NCBI GenBank assembly: GCA_026982655.1
Contig: JALSGO010000076.1
Span: 1 to 32,206, forward strand
Origin: Candidatus Bipolaricaulota bacterium
GTDB taxonomy: Bacteria; Bipolaricaulota; Bipolaricaulia; RBG-16-55-9
Direction of reading: 5' to 3'
Length of the DNA stretch: 32,206 bases
The position numbers were made by a program, and so were the translations under genes. The notes beneath the pieces are model-generated. The model did not search any database, had not been told where the DNA came from, and saw only the letters and a program-made list of their open reading frames with translations. This document shows, piece by piece, positions 7,431-15,243 of the stretch (its first letter is position 1; each line of letters starts with the position of its first letter).

Positions 7431-8681
7431 ATGGCCGTGCCGGAGCCTCAGCCGGAGAGGGAGAGGTCGTGCAAGCGGATCATCGTCCTCGGATCGACGG
7501 GCTCCATCGGCACCCAGGCCCTGACCGTCATTCACGCCTGGAACGCCTCGCCGGAGCGACCGTATTCCCTAGAGGTCGTCGGGTTGGCTGCCGGGCGCAA
7601 CCTGCCCCTCTTGGCCGACCAGGTGCGAACCTTTCGCCCCTGCGGGGTGGCGATCGCCCGCCCCGAAGACCTCCCCCGACTGAGGCACCTTCTGCAAGGA
7701 GAAGGAACCGGGGGATCCCTGCGGCTCTTCGCCGGTGAGGACGGGATCCGCGAGCTGCTGGAGGCCATCCCCGCCGACACCGTCGTCAACGGGCTCGTGG
7801 GGGCGGCGGGCTTGCTCCCTACCCTGACGGCTCTAGAGCGTGGGATCGACGTAGCCCTGGCCAACAAGGAATCCCTGGTCATCGGAGGCCCTCTCGTCCG
7901 AGCAGCCCTTGCCCGGTCCGAAGCCCGACTGATCCCCGTCGACAGCGAGCACAGCGCGCTCTTTCAGCTCCTGCAGGGGTGCTCTCCGTCGGAGGTCCGA
8001 CGGGTGGTTCTGACCGCCTCCGGCGGGGCCCTGCGCGACTGGCCTCGACAGCGGCTCGCCCACGCATCCCCGGAGGACGTGCTCGCGCACCCGACTTGGG
8101 CGATGGGGGCGCGGATCACCGTGGACTCCGCCACGCTGGTGAACAAGGCCTTCGAGGTGATCGAGGCCCACTGGCTCTTTGACCTGCCCTGGGATCGCAT
8201 CGGGGCCGTCCTCCACCCGCAGAGCGTCGTCCACGCGCTCGTCGAGCTCGTCGACGGGAGCTGGCTGGCGCACCTCGGGGATCCGGACATGCGGGTGCCC
8301 CTGCAGTATGCGCTCACCTACCCGCAGCGGGTCGCTCATCGATGGGCTCCCCTGCGGCTCGAAGGCCTTACGCTGACGTTCCGCGCCCTGAAGGCCGACC
8401 GGTATCCGGCCTTCCGGCTCGTGGTGGAAGCGGGAAGGCAGGGCGGGACGTTTCCCGCGGTGGCCAACGCGGCAGACGAGGTCGCCGTGGAGCGCTTCCT
8501 CCGCAAGGAGATCGACTTCGGTAGCATCCCTCGCCTGCTCGCCGCTGCCCTCGAGGCCCATGGGGCCCGGGCTGTCCCCTCGGCGGAGCTCACCCTCGAG
8601 GCGATCCGGGAGGCGGACCGCTGGGCGCGGGCGTTCGCGAGCCGATGGCCCTCTGCCCCGTCCCGCTCCGGGGGGAGGTGA
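7431..8681 (+). CDS. dxr: 1-deoxy-D-xylulose 5-phosphate reductoisomerase
   Basis: A 416-residue enzyme that converts DXP to MEP with NADPH, the committed step of the MEP isoprenoid pathway, in the cytoplasm. Seen motifs: GSTGSIGTQAL nucleotide-binding loop (about 21-31), ANKESLVIGG, PVDSEHSALFQLL with the metal-binding Asp/Glu, LTASGGALRDW, MGARITVDSATLVNKAFEVIEAHWLF and HPQSVVHALVE. Length is close to normal (about 390-400), with a roughly 15-residue N-terminal extension. The ATG at 7431 is the best start although its ribosome site is poor; the open frame extends further upstream but only over ftsH. It probably shares the ftsH transcript. The last bases form a 12-bp palindrome with the intergenic region. 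Confidence 0.96.
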   Translation: MAVPEPQPERERSCKRIIVLGSTGSIGTQALTVIHAWNASPERPYSLEVVGLAAGRNLPLLADQVRTFRPCGVAIARPEDLPRLRHLLQGEGTGGSLRLFAGEDGIRELLEAIPADTVVNGLVGAAGLLPTLTALERGIDVALANKESLVIGGPLVRAALARSEARLIPVDSEHSALFQLLQGCSPSEVRRVVLTASGGALRDWPRQRLAHASPEDVLAHPTWAMGARITVDSATLVNKAFEVIEAHWLFDLPWDRIGAVLHPQSVVHALVELVDGSWLAHLGDPDMRVPLQYALTYPQRVAHRWAPLRLEGLTLTFRALKADRYPAFRLVVEAGRQGGTFPAVANAADEVAVERFLRKEIDFGSIPRLLAAALEAHGARAVPSAELTLEAIREADRWARAFASRWPSAPSRSGGR

Positions 8682-8690
8682 CGCGCGTCA
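8679..8690. repeat. 12-bp perfect palindrome at the dxr stop codon
   Basis: TGACGCGCGTCA starts with the dxr TGA. It is a perfect inverted repeat without a loop, so it is more like a protein site than a terminator; no T-run follows. Confidence 0.45.
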
Positions 8691-8745
8691 TGGCTTGCAA
8701 CGGCTTCCCTTTGGTATCGTAATGCCCGATTTCATCTCGGCTCGC

Positions 8746-8774
8746 TTGCATGGATAAGGCTCCGGTCGTAGTAT
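8746..8774 (+). promoter_or_regulatory. Candidate promoter of the cytochrome c gene
   Basis: TTGCAT (8746-8751) and TAGTAT (8769-8774) are spaced by 17 bases, leaving a leader of about 65 bases before the cytochrome ATG. The 164-base gap otherwise shows no recognisable element. Confidence 0.5.
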
Positions 8775-8845
8775 GGAGGGAACACGGCAGCGGATAGGGT
8801 ACGGCAAGACCGCAAGATCATAACCGGACCCCTACCAGAGGAAAG

Positions 8846-10132
8846 ATGGTTCGCAAGTACTTTGCCGCAGCGGCGATCGTCCTGTTCTTGACCTTCGTGG
8901 CGGTGGCCCTGGACAACTACAACCAAGAGTGGCGTCAGTGGCAACGGGCGTACCTGACGGAGCTCAAGCTCCGAGAAAAGGGGTCCCTGAGCCTGTGGGA
9001 TCGCTTACAGGTCGAGCTCTCTATGGACTTAAACCGGGTGAAGATCGTCACCGAGCCGGGGCGCCTGGCGGACATGTGCCTGGCGTGCCACGCGAACACC
9101 GGCGTGCCCGGCTTCGAGGCCAACCCGCTCAAAGATCTCAACGAGATCCACGAGAACCTCTTTATCCTCCAGGAGATGCCCCTCGACCAGGTGGGATGTA
9201 CCGCCTGCCACGGCGGAGACCCGTTGGCGCTCACCACCGAACGGGCCCACGAGAACATGCTCAGCCGCTTCGAAGAGCTCTTCTTGGAGAGTCTCGAGCA
9301 GCTACGCTCCCCCAAGCAGATGGAGCGCCAGCGGGGAATCGAGCGGATCCGCTGGATGACGGGAACCGACTTCGGGTTCGTCTTCAGCGACCCACCGGAG
9401 GTCCGCGAGGCGAAGATCCGAGAGATCGAGGCCTGGTGGGAACGCCACCGGGACACCTTCCTCGCCGAAGGCTACGGCGAACGGGACTCCCCCTTCAAGA
9501 CGGAGAACCCTCAGCGGGAGAAGATCCTCCAGGAGACGACCGTGTCGCCCATCGGGGAGAACCTGCAGTTCGTGGGATCCAACACGTGCGTGGCCTGTCA
9601 CTCCAACCCTCAGCTCGGAGGCACGTCGTACATCCCCTTCTCGAATAAGGAGCACGTGGAGCGCTGGTTCCGCGACGAGTTCAAGACGAGCGAGAACCCC
9701 GAAATGTACCTGTACAACCACCCCTGGTTGGCCGAGGTCCTTGCCGCACAAGTCATCACCGATCCCGAGAGGCGCCGTGAGGTTTTGGAGCTCATCGATG
9801 AGGCGCGACGCACCGGCAAGGTCCCTCAACCGCCGCCCCAAGAGCTGATCGAGGCGATGCGGTCCCTGGACATCACCTGCGAGGCCTGCCATGGCCCGGG
9901 CAGCGAGTACGCCCAACTCATGATGCGAGGGATGGCCTTCGAGTTCCAGGGACGCTCCGACGAGGCCACTCAACTCATCGCCCGAGGTGCCGAGATCGCC
10001 CGAGAGAACGCGCAACGGAACGTCTCCGACTCGAGCATCTGGCGGATCTTCGAACGCCTCATCGCTCGCCTTACGGGGTCCGATCCGGAATCCCAGCTGC
10101 CTTCCGAACCCGAGTCCGAGTCGCAAGAGTGA
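8846..10132 (+). CDS. Membrane-anchored tetraheme cytochrome c
   Basis: A 428-residue protein with an uncleaved N-terminal signal anchor (hydrophobic residues about 5-22) and four CxxCH heme c motifs at 78-82, 118-122, 248-252 and 345-349. It would be exported through Sec, given heme by the cytochrome c maturation machinery, and face the periplasm or cell exterior as an electron carrier. The spacing CEACHGPGSEY in the last motif recalls the cytochrome c554 / hydroxylamine-oxidoreductase-type multiheme family; this is a resemblance, not proof. The middle (about 130-240) is charged and helical with no heme. The C-terminal tail is Pro/Glu/Ser rich. AGAGGAAAG lies just before the ATG. No quinol oxidoreductase or terminal reductase partner lies beside it; the next gene is an Fe-S regulator with its own promoter. 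Confidence 0.88.
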   Translation: MVRKYFAAAAIVLFLTFVAVALDNYNQEWRQWQRAYLTELKLREKGSLSLWDRLQVELSMDLNRVKIVTEPGRLADMCLACHANTGVPGFEANPLKDLNEIHENLFILQEMPLDQVGCTACHGGDPLALTTERAHENMLSRFEELFLESLEQLRSPKQMERQRGIERIRWMTGTDFGFVFSDPPEVREAKIREIEAWWERHRDTFLAEGYGERDSPFKTENPQREKILQETTVSPIGENLQFVGSNTCVACHSNPQLGGTSYIPFSNKEHVERWFRDEFKTSENPEMYLYNHPWLAEVLAAQVITDPERRREVLELIDEARRTGKVPQPPPQELIEAMRSLDITCEACHGPGSEYAQLMMRGMAFEFQGRSDEATQLIARGAEIARENAQRNVSDSSIWRIFERLIARLTGSDPESQLPSEPESESQE

Positions 10133-10152
10133 GGCCTCCGTTCCGGCTACCG

Positions 10153-10181
10153 TTGACAGCGCCTCCGTGACTTCCTACAAT
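10153..10181 (+). promoter_or_regulatory. Near-consensus promoter of the rrf2-mrp operon
   Basis: TTGACA (10153-10158) and TACAAT (10176-10181) with a 17-base spacer, the strongest promoter match in the window. The expected transcription start is near 10188, about 83 bases before the Rrf2 start codon. Confidence 0.85.
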
Positions 10182-10188
10182 CGATGAG

Positions 10189-10199
10189 CCGGATTCCGG
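10189..10199. promoter_or_regulatory. Candidate operator palindrome at the rrf2 transcription start
   Basis: CCGGATTCCGG is a perfect inverted repeat around a central T and begins at about +1 of the predicted transcript. A repressor bound there, for example the Rrf2 protein encoded next to it, would block initiation. The link is inferred from position only. Confidence 0.45.
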
Positions 10200-10259
10200 T
10201 GGGACCCCTGGCGAGGGATCTCCGGGCCCATCATCTCGCGAGCACGACGGCACCGGCAT

Positions 10260-10281
10260 ATGAGGATCACATGAGGATCAC
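10260..10281 (+). repeat. 11-bp tandem duplication at the Rrf2 start codon
   Basis: ATGAGGATCAC is present twice head to tail. The second copy holds the true start (ATG at 10271). The first copy supplies GAGG five bases upstream, which acts as its ribosome site; the first ATG is out of frame. Confidence 0.85.
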
Positions 10282-10771
10282 GCGCAAGAGCGATTACGGC
10301 CTGCGGGCGATGGTGGAGCTGGCGAGGCGGTACGAGGAATCCCCTGTATCCATCGGGGAGATCGCCGCTTCTCAGAGCATCCCTGACCCCTTCTTGGAGA
10401 AGATCATGCAGGAGCTGAAGGGAGCGGGGCTCATTCGGGCGACTCACGGGCGCGGCGGGGGGTATTCCCTTTGTCGCCCTCCCGCCGAGATCTCCGTTCG
10501 AGAGGTGATCGAGGCCTTGGAGGGCCCGGTGGCCCTGGTCAACTGCCTGGATGCCTCGCTCCGGTGCGAGATCGAGCAGGGATGCCCCACCAGCGCCTTC
10601 TGGGCGGTCATCAACGAGCGCTTCCAGCGGGCCTTGGGGGAGACGACCTTGGATGACCTGCTCCGAACGACATCGAACTCCCCTGCGCGCGATCCGGAAG
10701 GCCGTGCTCGGGCCCGCTCTCGACCTCGACCCCGATCCCGATCGACCGTCCCGACCCCCTCCGGGAGTTGA
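10271..10771 (+). CDS. Rrf2-family transcriptional regulator with Fe-S cysteines
   Basis: A 166-residue protein starting MRITRKSDYGLRAMVELA, the typical Rrf2/IscR winged-helix N-terminus (about 1-75, with the HGRGGGYSL wing at 59-67). Three cysteines, Cys92, Cys99 and Cys105 in a C-x6-C-x5-C pattern, match the cluster-binding cysteines of IscR, so it probably senses Fe-S status, oxygen or nitric oxide. The last 25 or so residues are an Arg/Ser/Pro-rich low-complexity tail (RARARSRPRPRSRS) not found in ordinary family members. The frame is open upstream, but the ATG at 10271 gives the family N-terminus and has a GAGG site. It is translationally linked to mrp and probably controls the operon through the palindrome at 10189. 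Confidence 0.92.
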   Translation: MRITRKSDYGLRAMVELARRYEESPVSIGEIAASQSIPDPFLEKIMQELKGAGLIRATHGRGGGYSLCRPPAEISVREVIEALEGPVALVNCLDASLRCEIEQGCPTSAFWAVINERFQRALGETTLDDLLRTTSNSPARDPEGRARARSRPRPRSRSTVPTPSGS

Positions 10772-10776
10772 TCTCT

Positions 10777-11880
10777 ATGGGATCCCTCTCGTCTCCACCC
10801 CCTTCCGCCCTGACCGAACGGGTCCGCGAGGCCCTGCATGGGGTTCTCCTCCCCCGCTTGGGCAAGAACATCGTGGAAGCGGGGATGGTAGAGCGCGTCC
10901 TCGTCTCCCCGGACGGGACGGCACGGGTGCTGCTTCATCTCAAGCCGGCGTACATCTCGAAGTCGGAGCTGACGCGCCAAGTCGAGGAGAGGCTTCGCGC
11001 GGTGGAAGGGATCTCCGCGGTGAGCGTCGAGTTCGTCTCCTCTCCTTCCCCGCAGGCGGTCCGAGCTGCGGCCGCTCGGGGTCATACTCCGCAGCCGACG
11101 CGCATCTCCCTCCCCGGGGTGAGGGAGCGGGTCGCGATCTTCAGCGGCAAGGGCGGGGTGGGCAAGAGCACGGTGAGCGTGAACTTGGCCGTGGCCCTGG
11201 CCCGGCAGGGGGCCCGGGTAGGTCTCTTCGACGCCGACGTCCACGGGCCGAACCTCCCGCAGCTCCTGGACTTGGGGGAGGAACGCCCCCGGCTCGGTCC
11301 GCGAGGCAAGATCGCGCCCATCGAAAAGTACGATCTTAAGACGATCTCGTTGGGCCTGCTCGTCGAGGCCGAAGAGGCGCTCATCTGGCGGGGGCCGATG
11401 ATCTCAAAGGCGATCCGCGAACTCCTCGAGGGGGTGGACTGGGGAGAGTTGGACTTCCTGTTGATCGACCTGCCCCCGGGCACGGGGGATGCCCCGCTAG
11501 GGCTCGCCCAAGACGTAGAGCTTACGGGCTCGATCGCCGTCACCACCCCCCAGGAGGTCTCGCTGGCGGACGTGCGCCGCGGCATCACGGCGTTCCAAAG
11601 GTTAAACGTCCCCTTATGGGGGATCATCGAGAACATGAGCTATTTCGTCTGTCCTCGCTGTGGGGAGCCCACGGAGATCTTCGGGCGCGGCGGGGGGGAG
11701 CAAGAGGCAAAGAAGCGGGGAGTGCCGCTCTTGGGGCGTATTCCCTTGGACCCGAAGGTTCGCGAGGGCAGCGATCTCGGCACGCCCATCGTCGTAAGCG
11801 ACCCGGAATCGCCGGCGGCTCAGGAGTTCCTCAGGATCGCCGAGACGCTGCGGGCTCGGACGGCAAGCTCGTCGTCGTAA
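10777..11880 (+). CDS. mrp: Mrp/NBP35-type Fe-S cluster carrier ATPase (ApbC-like)
   Basis: A 367-residue P-loop ATPase that carries and delivers Fe-S clusters in the cytoplasm. Residues about 1-90 form a DUF59/MIP18-like domain. The deviant Walker A SGKGGVGKST (123-132), DADVHGPNLPQLL, LIDLPPGTGD and a C-terminal CPRC pair (Cys292, Cys295), which holds the bridging cluster between two subunits, are all present. I prefer the ATG at 10777 because GGGAG lies 9 bases upstream. A TTG at 10768 would overlap the rrf2 stop (TTGA) and add three residues. It is co-transcribed with rrf2 and followed by a free-standing DUF59 protein, a pairing that supports an Fe-S role. Confidence 0.93.
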   Translation: MGSLSSPPPSALTERVREALHGVLLPRLGKNIVEAGMVERVLVSPDGTARVLLHLKPAYISKSELTRQVEERLRAVEGISAVSVEFVSSPSPQAVRAAAARGHTPQPTRISLPGVRERVAIFSGKGGVGKSTVSVNLAVALARQGARVGLFDADVHGPNLPQLLDLGEERPRLGPRGKIAPIEKYDLKTISLGLLVEAEEALIWRGPMISKAIRELLEGVDWGELDFLLIDLPPGTGDAPLGLAQDVELTGSIAVTTPQEVSLADVRRGITAFQRLNVPLWGIIENMSYFVCPRCGEPTEIFGRGGGEQEAKKRGVPLLGRIPLDPKVREGSDLGTPIVVSDPESPAAQEFLRIAETLRARTASSSS

Positions 11881-11914
11881 ACCACCGGCAGAATAGACAA
11901 ACCAGAGGAAAGGA

Positions 11915-12235
11915 ATGAGGGATATGGCGCTGGATCCGGACGCGATTCGGGAGTGCCTTCGGGAGAACGTGATCGACCCGGAACTGGGGATCAACGTCGT
12001 GGATCTGGGACTCGTCTACGACATCGACGTTCGGGGCGAGAAGGACGTGCGGGTGGAGATGACGCTCACCACCCCGGGGTGTCCCCTGTACGACGTGTTA
12101 GAGGCCGATGTGACCCGAGCCATTCAGGAACGATTCGGAGAGGATATCGACGTAGAGGTGGAGTTCGTCTTCGACCCGCCCTGGAGCCCCGACATGATGA
12201 GCGAAGACGCCCGGATGGAGCTCGGGTTCGTGTAG
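11915..12235 (+). CDS. DUF59/MIP18-family metal-sulfur cluster assembly factor (SufT/PaaD-like)
   Basis: A 106-residue stand-alone DUF59 domain. The family signature runs IDPELGINVVDLGLVYDI (about 20-37), followed by VEMTLTTPGCPL with the conserved Cys near residue 56, and DPPWSPDMMSEDARMELG at the end. Members act in Fe-S protein maturation (SufT, MIP18) or phenylacetate oxygenase assembly (PaaD); the Mrp neighbour favours general Fe-S maturation. GAGGAAAGG lies directly before the ATG at 11915. An ATG at 11924 is a possible alternative. The same domain type is also fused to the N-terminus of the upstream Mrp, so the operon carries it twice. Confidence 0.92.
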   Translation: MRDMALDPDAIRECLRENVIDPELGINVVDLGLVYDIDVRGEKDVRVEMTLTTPGCPLYDVLEADVTRAIQERFGEDIDVEVEFVFDPPWSPDMMSEDARMELGFV

Positions 12236-12242
12236 GCTCCTC

Positions 12243-12932
12243 ATGGCATCCTCGACCTGTGTCTACTGCGGTCGGGACCGAGGCCGCCGACGGTGCCCGG
12301 CCCTTCACGGCCTCATCTCCCCTGCGTGTTGCGGCCGACACCGCGCGGTGACGATCGACTGCCCCCCCGACTGTCTCTACTATCGGAAGCACGAGGAGTA
12401 CCAGCGTCGGCGGTGGGTTCCTGAGTTCCAGCGGGCTTGGGGGAAGGCGATGGAGCCCCTCTATCGAGAGCAGGCCGACGACTCGATCGCCTTCGCCGTC
12501 TACTTGGAGCAAGTCCTCTACGTCCACTATGCCCTCCGCCCCCGGGGCACCGATGCGGACGTCCTACAAGCCCTCGGACGCGTGCGCGAGGAGTTGGGGC
12601 CCATCGCGGTGGTCGCTGTGGAGCTCCCGCCCCGCGACGTGGAGCGCCGCTTGTTCGAAGCCACACGCGCGTACCTACAGCGCGCAGGGGGGCTGGACCC
12701 GGAAGCAGCCCGTCGCGCTGTGGACGCCCTTGCGGCTGCGATCGCGACCCTGCAGGATCCCCGGGGGCGCGACCCCCGACGGGCGCTCCACGGGCTCCTA
12801 GGGCACGTCGAACGGGTCCTGGGTCTTCCCCCGGAGCTCCAAGCGCATCTCCAGGATCCGGCAAGCTCCATCGAGACCCCGAGGATCTTGCGCCCCACAA
12901 GTGGGTCTCCTCCCTCAGGGCTCGACGGTTGA
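12243..12932 (+). CDS. Cysteine-rich protein of unknown function, putative metal-binding N-terminus
   Basis: A 229-residue protein I cannot assign to a named family. The first 50 residues hold seven cysteines (6, 9, 18, 29, 30, 40, 44) and His22/His33 in the pattern CxxC-x8-C-x3-H ... SPxCC ... DCPPDC, which could form two zinc sites or an Fe-S site. The remainder (about 60-229) is predicted helical, with a YLEQVLYVHYALRPRG segment and alternating Arg/Ala/Leu helices; no catalytic motif is visible. It starts seven bases after the DUF59 stop with a poor ribosome site, so it is probably translationally coupled to that gene. Position makes a role with Fe-S or metal handling plausible. A conserved-domain search on the first 50 residues would decide. 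Confidence 0.75.
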   Translation: MASSTCVYCGRDRGRRRCPALHGLISPACCGRHRAVTIDCPPDCLYYRKHEEYQRRRWVPEFQRAWGKAMEPLYREQADDSIAFAVYLEQVLYVHYALRPRGTDADVLQALGRVREELGPIAVVAVELPPRDVERRLFEATRAYLQRAGGLDPEAARRAVDALAAAIATLQDPRGRDPRRALHGLLGHVERVLGLPPELQAHLQDPASSIETPRILRPTSGSPPSGLDG

Positions 12933-12957
12933 TCGTCTCCGCTCGATCGGGTACAAT
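12929..12957 (+). promoter_or_regulatory. Promoter of the tRNA-Glu gene
   Basis: TTGATC (12929-12934), a 17-base spacer and TACAAT (12952-12957). It ends 19 bases before the mature tRNA 5' end and overlaps the last codons of the cysteine-rich protein gene. Confidence 0.75.
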
Positions 12958-12976
12958 AGACGCGTTAGATCCACGC

Positions 12977-13052
12977 GGTCCCATCGTCTAGTGGCCTAGG
13001 ACGCTGGTCTCTCAAGCCGGAAACAGGGGTTCGAATCCCCTTGGGACCGCCA
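12977..13052 (+). tRNA. tRNA-Glu (anticodon CUC)
   Basis: A full cloverleaf can be drawn: acceptor GGTCCCA/TGGGACC, D-arm GTCT/GGAC, anticodon stem CTGGT/GCCGG around loop CTCTCAA (anticodon CTC, reads GAG), and T-arm AGGGG-TTCGAAT-CCCCT. A G discriminator and an encoded CCA (13050-13052) finish the gene. The overall sequence follows bacterial tRNA-Glu. It is a single gene with its own promoter between a protein gene and hppA. Confidence 0.96.
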
Positions 13053-13078
13053 CCTCATTTTCTTTGTTTGTCTTCCTC

Positions 13079-13101
13079 TCTCCCGCGGAGACGACGGGAG
13101 A
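13079..13101 (+). terminator. Weak hairpin after tRNA-Glu
   Basis: TCTCCCG and CGGGAGA pair across a nine-base loop, but no T-run follows; a T-rich stretch (13056-13075) precedes it. It may be a processing or weak stop signal. Confidence 0.3.
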
Positions 13102-13170
13102 TCACGCCGTAGATCGAACCGAGTCCCTGGACAGTAGAGGACAAAAACGGGATATAGGGGGTACGAACGC

Positions 13171-15201
13171 ATGGAGATTGCGCAGCTTGTGACGTGGCTG
13201 GCCGTCGGGGCCGGCTTGGTGGCCCTTCTCTATGGGGGGTGGCTGATCGTGCAGGTGATGCGCCTGCCCGCGGGCACAGAACGCATGCAAGAGATCGCCC
13301 GCGCCATCCAGGAGGGCGCCGCGGCGTACCTCAATCGCCAGTACTCGATCATCGGCCTGGTGGCCGTGGCGATCTTCCTGGTGTTGCTCCTGGCGCTGGG
13401 CTGGCCGACCGCCGTGGGCTTCCTCATCGGGGCCGTCTCCTCGGCCGCTGCAGGGTACGTGGGGATGTACGTGGCCGTCCGGACCAACGTGCGCACGGCG
13501 GAGGCGGCCAAGCAGGGGCTCGCCCCGGCGTTGTCGGTGGCCTTCAAGGGCGGGGCCGTGACGGGCTTGCTGGTGGTGGGCCTCGGCATCCTCTCGATCG
13601 CCGTCTACTTCCTGGTCCTGTTCTTCGGAATGGACTTCTCGCTGAAGGAGGCCCTCAACGCGCTGGTGGGCCTGGGCTTTGGGGGGTCTTTGATCAGCGT
13701 CTTCGCCCGGCTGGGCGGCGGCATCTACACCAAGGGGGCCGACGCGGGGGCCGACCTCGTCGGGAAGGTCGAGGCTGAGATCCCCGAGGACGACCCCCGA
13801 AACCCCGCCGTGATCGCGGACAACGTGGGGGACAACGTGGGCGACGACGCCGGGATGGCCGCCGACCTCTTCGAGACCTACGCCGTGACCGCCGTGGCCG
13901 CCATGCTCTTGGGGTTCCTCGAGTTCGACTCGCTTCCGACCACGGTCTACCCGTTGCTGTTGGGCGCGATCTCCATCGTGGGGGCCATCCTCGGGACGTT
14001 CTTCGTGCGGCTGCCCCGCAACGGGAGCATCATGGGCGCGCTCTACCGCGGCCTGTTCGTGGCCGCGGGACTCTCCGTGATCGCCTTCTACCCCGCTACG
14101 GGTTGGCTCCTGCAGGGGGTGGAAGGGATCTCCGTAGCCGGGTTGTGGTTCAGCGCCGTGCTCGGCGTGCTCGTGACGGTGGGGATGGTCTTCATCACGG
14201 ATTACTACACCTCGAGCCGCTTCTGGGCGGTTCAGCGTATCGCTCGGGCGTCGGTGACGGGCCACGCCACGAACATCATCGCCGGACTGGCCGTGGGGAT
14301 GCGCTCGACGTTCTGGCCCATCGTGCTCATCTCCGCGGCCATCTTGGTCGCCTACCAGCTGGGAGGCCTCTACGGGATCGCCATCGCGGCGATGGCGATG
14401 CTCTCCATGACGGGCATCGTCATCGCCATCGACGCCTACGGCCCGATCACGGACAACGCGGGCGGCATCGCGGAGATGGCCGAACTCCCCGACTCCGTCC
14501 GGGCCGTGACCGACCCCCTGGACGCCGTGGGGAACACCACCAAGGCCGTCACCAAGGGATATGCGATCGGCTCGGCGGGCTTGGCCGCGCTGGTGCTCTT
14601 CGCTGCTTACGCTCAAGAGCTGGAGGACAAACTGGGGATGGCCGTGCAGTTTCTGCTCTCGGACCCCTGGGTTCTGGTGGGCCTCTTCATCGGAGGAGCG
14701 CTCCCCTTCCTGTTCGCGTCCCTGGCGATGGACGCCGTAGGCACCGCTGCAGGAGCCATCATCGAAGAGGTACGCCGACAGTTCCGCGAGAGGCCCGGCA
14801 TCCTGGAGGGCAAGGAGAAGCCCGACTACGGGCGCTGCGTGCGGATCGTGACGGCTACGGCCCAGAAGGCGATGATCGCCCCGGCGCTCATCCCCGTGCT
14901 GGCCCCCCTCATTGTGGGGTTGTTGTTGGGAGCCAAAGCCCTAGGCGGGCTCCTGGTGGGCTCCATCGTGACGGGGCTGTTTGTGGCCATCTCGATGACC
15001 ACCGGGGGCGCGGCCTGGGACAACGCGAAGAAGCACATCGAGGAGGGGGCGCACGGGGGCAAAGGGTCCGACGCGCACAAGGCCGCGGTCACGGGCGACA
15101 CCGTGGGCGATCCCTACAAGGACACGGCAGGCCCGGCGATCAACCCCATGATCAAGGTGCTCAACATCGTGGCGCTGCTGATCGTTCCCTTCTTGCGCTA
15201 A
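13171..15201 (+). CDS. hppA: Membrane-bound K+-independent H+-translocating pyrophosphatase
   Basis: A 676-residue protein with about 16 hydrophobic helices, which couples PPi hydrolysis to proton pumping across the cytoplasmic membrane. The substrate site is seen in [31 protein letters not shown]-type sequence (from about residue 189) and in the second acidic cluster ending [18 protein letters not shown]. Residues Lys458 and Thr461 in [10 protein letters not shown] are those of the K+-independent class; K+-dependent enzymes have Ala and Gly there. The common DVGADLVGK loop reads DAGADLVGK here. A moderately spaced AGGGGG precedes the ATG. It recycles biosynthetic PPi into ion gradient and complements the V/A-ATPase found further on. 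A long open frame on the opposite strand is only a high-GC shadow. Confidence 0.97.
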   Translation: MEIAQLVTWLAVGAGLVALLYGGWLIVQVMRLPAGTERMQEIARAIQEGAAAYLNRQYSIIGLVAVAIFLVLLLALGWPTAVGFLIGAVSSAAAGYVGMYVAVRTNVRTAEAAKQGLAPALSVAFKGGAVTGLLVVGLGILSIAVYFLVLFFGMDFSLKEALNALVGLGFGGSLISVFARLGGGIYTKGADAGADLVGKVEAEIPEDDPRNPAVIADNVGDNVGDDAGMAADLFETYAVTAVAAMLLGFLEFDSLPTTVYPLLLGAISIVGAILGTFFVRLPRNGSIMGALYRGLFVAAGLSVIAFYPATGWLLQGVEGISVAGLWFSAVLGVLVTVGMVFITDYYTSSRFWAVQRIARASVTGHATNIIAGLAVGMRSTFWPIVLISAAILVAYQLGGLYGIAIAAMAMLSMTGIVIAIDAYGPITDNAGGIAEMAELPDSVRAVTDPLDAVGNTTKAVTKGYAIGSAGLAALVLFAAYAQELEDKLGMAVQFLLSDPWVLVGLFIGGALPFLFASLAMDAVGTAAGAIIEEVRRQFRERPGILEGKEKPDYGRCVRIVTATAQKAMIAPALIPVLAPLIVGLLLGAKALGGLLVGSIVTGLFVAISMTTGGAAWDNAKKHIEEGAHGGKGSDAHKAAVTGDTVGDPYKDTAGPAINPMIKVLNIVALLIVPFLR

Positions 15202-15205
15202 AGGG

Positions 15206-15234
15206 TTGACGGCCTCGCTCCCAAAGGCTACGCT
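15206..15234 (+). promoter_or_regulatory. Possible promoter upstream of the second Uma2 gene
   Basis: TTGACG (15206-15211) and TACGCT (15229-15234) with a 17-base spacer. The -10 match is poor, and transcription would begin almost at the ATG. Confidence 0.35.
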
Positions 15235-15243
15235 GGGAGTGCT

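Noticed and set aside
13102-14616. Long open frame (504 codons) on the minus strand opposite hppA
   Set aside because: It is His/Arg/Gly/Asp-rich with no domain, and lies wholly against a certain hppA gene; a high-GC shadow.
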